Source of the DNA: Weissella tructae
GTDB taxonomy: Bacteria > Bacillota > Bacilli > Lactobacillales > Lactobacillaceae
Reading direction: 5' to 3'
DNA length: 64,000 nt
Assembly: GCF_000732905.1 (NCBI RefSeq)
Contig: NZ_CP007588.1
Location: 1,054,001-1,118,000 of the forward strand
Part shown: positions 63,436 to 64,000 of the stretch, piece after piece
Position numbering within the stretch: position 1 is the stretch's first letter
How the letters are laid out: every line of letters starts with the position of its first letter
Position numbers and translations under genes: made by a program
Notes under the pieces: generated by a model
Databases searched by the model: none
What the model was told of the DNA's origin: nothing
The model's input: the letters and a program-made list of their open reading frames with translations, nothing else

Positions 63436-63915
63436 TTATAACATACCACCTAGCCACTTGTTAGTAGGCAAAGCATTGAAGTCAAGTGTTGCCAATTCTT
63501 CCAAACCAAAGTGTTCAGAAGTTAGGCCCTTATCTTCATTCAAGTTAACATATAGACCAGCACCACGAGCTGGCATCAAGTTCAATGATGTTCCGTCATA
63601 GACAATAACCGCTGGCTTTTGTGCCGCAGTCATGTAACCCAATTCCCAGACAGTCCCTGAATCCAAATCACTTTCGTTCAAAGATGCCACAATCACATCT
63701 GCATTATTCATGGCTTGTACGTCACTACTGAACGTTAGGTCTGCCCAACGTTCTGTTCCGTACGTTTCGCTTCCTTGGTGCGCTTGGGGTTCGAATCCAT
63801 ACGCAACTGTTGGATTAGCTTTAATCGCTTCTGCCACACGGTTTAATTGTTCTGATTGCACATCTGAAAACCAACCACCTGCAACATAAACACGTACTGT
63901 TCCTTGACTCATCAT
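63436..63915 (-). CDS. Nucleoside 2-deoxyribosyltransferase-like protein
   Basis: A 159-residue cytoplasmic protein of the NDT family, which exchanges bases between deoxynucleosides. It has the N-terminal VRVYVAGGWFSDVQSEQLN (matching the GAGWF-DRQ loop), MNNADVIVASL, and the catalytic Glu in GTVWELGYMTA. The start is uncertain: two ATGs at 63915 and 63912 follow GAGG by 9 and 12 nt; earlier frame codons are non-ATG or overlap the SD. Together with deoCBD and dut it points to active deoxynucleoside salvage. The remaining 63916-64000 bases show no further gene. Confidence 0.87.
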   Translation of the reverse strand: MMSQGTVRVYVAGGWFSDVQSEQLNRVAEAIKANPTVAYGFEPQAHQGSETYGTERWADLTFSSDVQAMNNADVIVASLNESDLDSGTVWELGYMTAAQKPAVIVYDGTSLNLMPARGAGLYVNLNEDKGLTSEHFGLEELATLDFNALPTNKWLGGML

Positions 63916-64000
63916 ACATACCATCCTCAAATTATTTTAGGTCTCTATCATACACCTATTCTTGAGGCTTTGGGATAAAGTTTACCGTGAAGGTTCCCTG

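Overview
The window reads as a chromosomal segment of a low-GC, Gram-positive lactic acid bacterium, most probably Weissella or a close Leuconostocaceae relative. This rests on a FemX-type alanine-adding transferase whose length (335 aa) and motifs closely resemble the Weissella viridescens FemX I remember, on the als-aldB-butanediol dehydrogenase set, and on gene neighbourhoods typical of Lactobacillales (glnR-glnA, rhomboid-yqgQ-glk, pheST with a T-box). No database search was run. Most genes are on the minus strand. No IS element, prophage, CRISPR array or rRNA operon is visible.

Layout. 1-5.7 kb: amino-acid permease (cut by the window edge), 2-hydroxycarboxylate (citrate/malate type) transporter, Bcr/CflA drug exporter, GtrA-like protein and a 2,3-butanediol dehydrogenase-like enzyme. 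5.9-8.7 kb: deoC-deoB-deoD nucleoside catabolism under a consensus promoter flanked by cre sites. 9.1-12.2 kb: divergent lactose/cellobiose-type PTS operon (IIC, DUF871/MupG-like glycosidase, IIB, IIA) with its own cre and a palindromic operator. 12.2-18.6 kb: a five-gene haem acquisition operon (LRR-NEAT surface protein, second NEAT protein, haem-binding protein, permease, ATPase), preceded by a palindrome whose core matches the Lactococcus HrtR haem-sensor operator. 19-24 kb: D,D-carboxypeptidase, L27/L21, an organophosphate transporter and a YdeI-like protein. 24.5-29 kb: tRNA-Arg, an uncharacterised three-gene operon, glnA, glnR, miaA. 30-35.6 kb: DUF3042 peptide, catalytically altered rhodanese, glk, a frameshifted yqgQ, rhomboid protease, ygfA, class B PBP. 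35.8-47 kb: yfhO, greA, mltG, pheST, HxlR regulator, femX, an rRNA methyltransferase with a possibly leaderless mRNA, HD protein. 47-55 kb: tRNA-Lys, a 47-residue membrane peptide, prfB without its usual programmed frameshift, secA, gltX, radA, dut. 55-64 kb: acetyltransferase, an inactivated NlpC/P60 homologue, LysM-CHAP hydrolase, Clp ATPase behind a CIRCE element, oxidoreductase, als-aldB, and a nucleoside deoxyribosyltransferase-like protein.

How it fits together. Nucleoside salvage/catabolism (deoCBD, deoxyribosyltransferase-like, dut), pyruvate overflow to acetoin and butanediol (als, aldB, bdh), cell-wall building and turnover (dacA, PBP, mltG, femX, CHAP) and sugar uptake under CcpA control are the main themes. 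The haem operon and its possible haem-responsive operator are the most distinctive feature. The main oddities are several proteins that keep a fold but have lost catalytic or metal-binding residues: the NlpC/P60 homologue, the rhodanese, two of four NEAT domains, and the butanediol dehydrogenase's structural zinc site.
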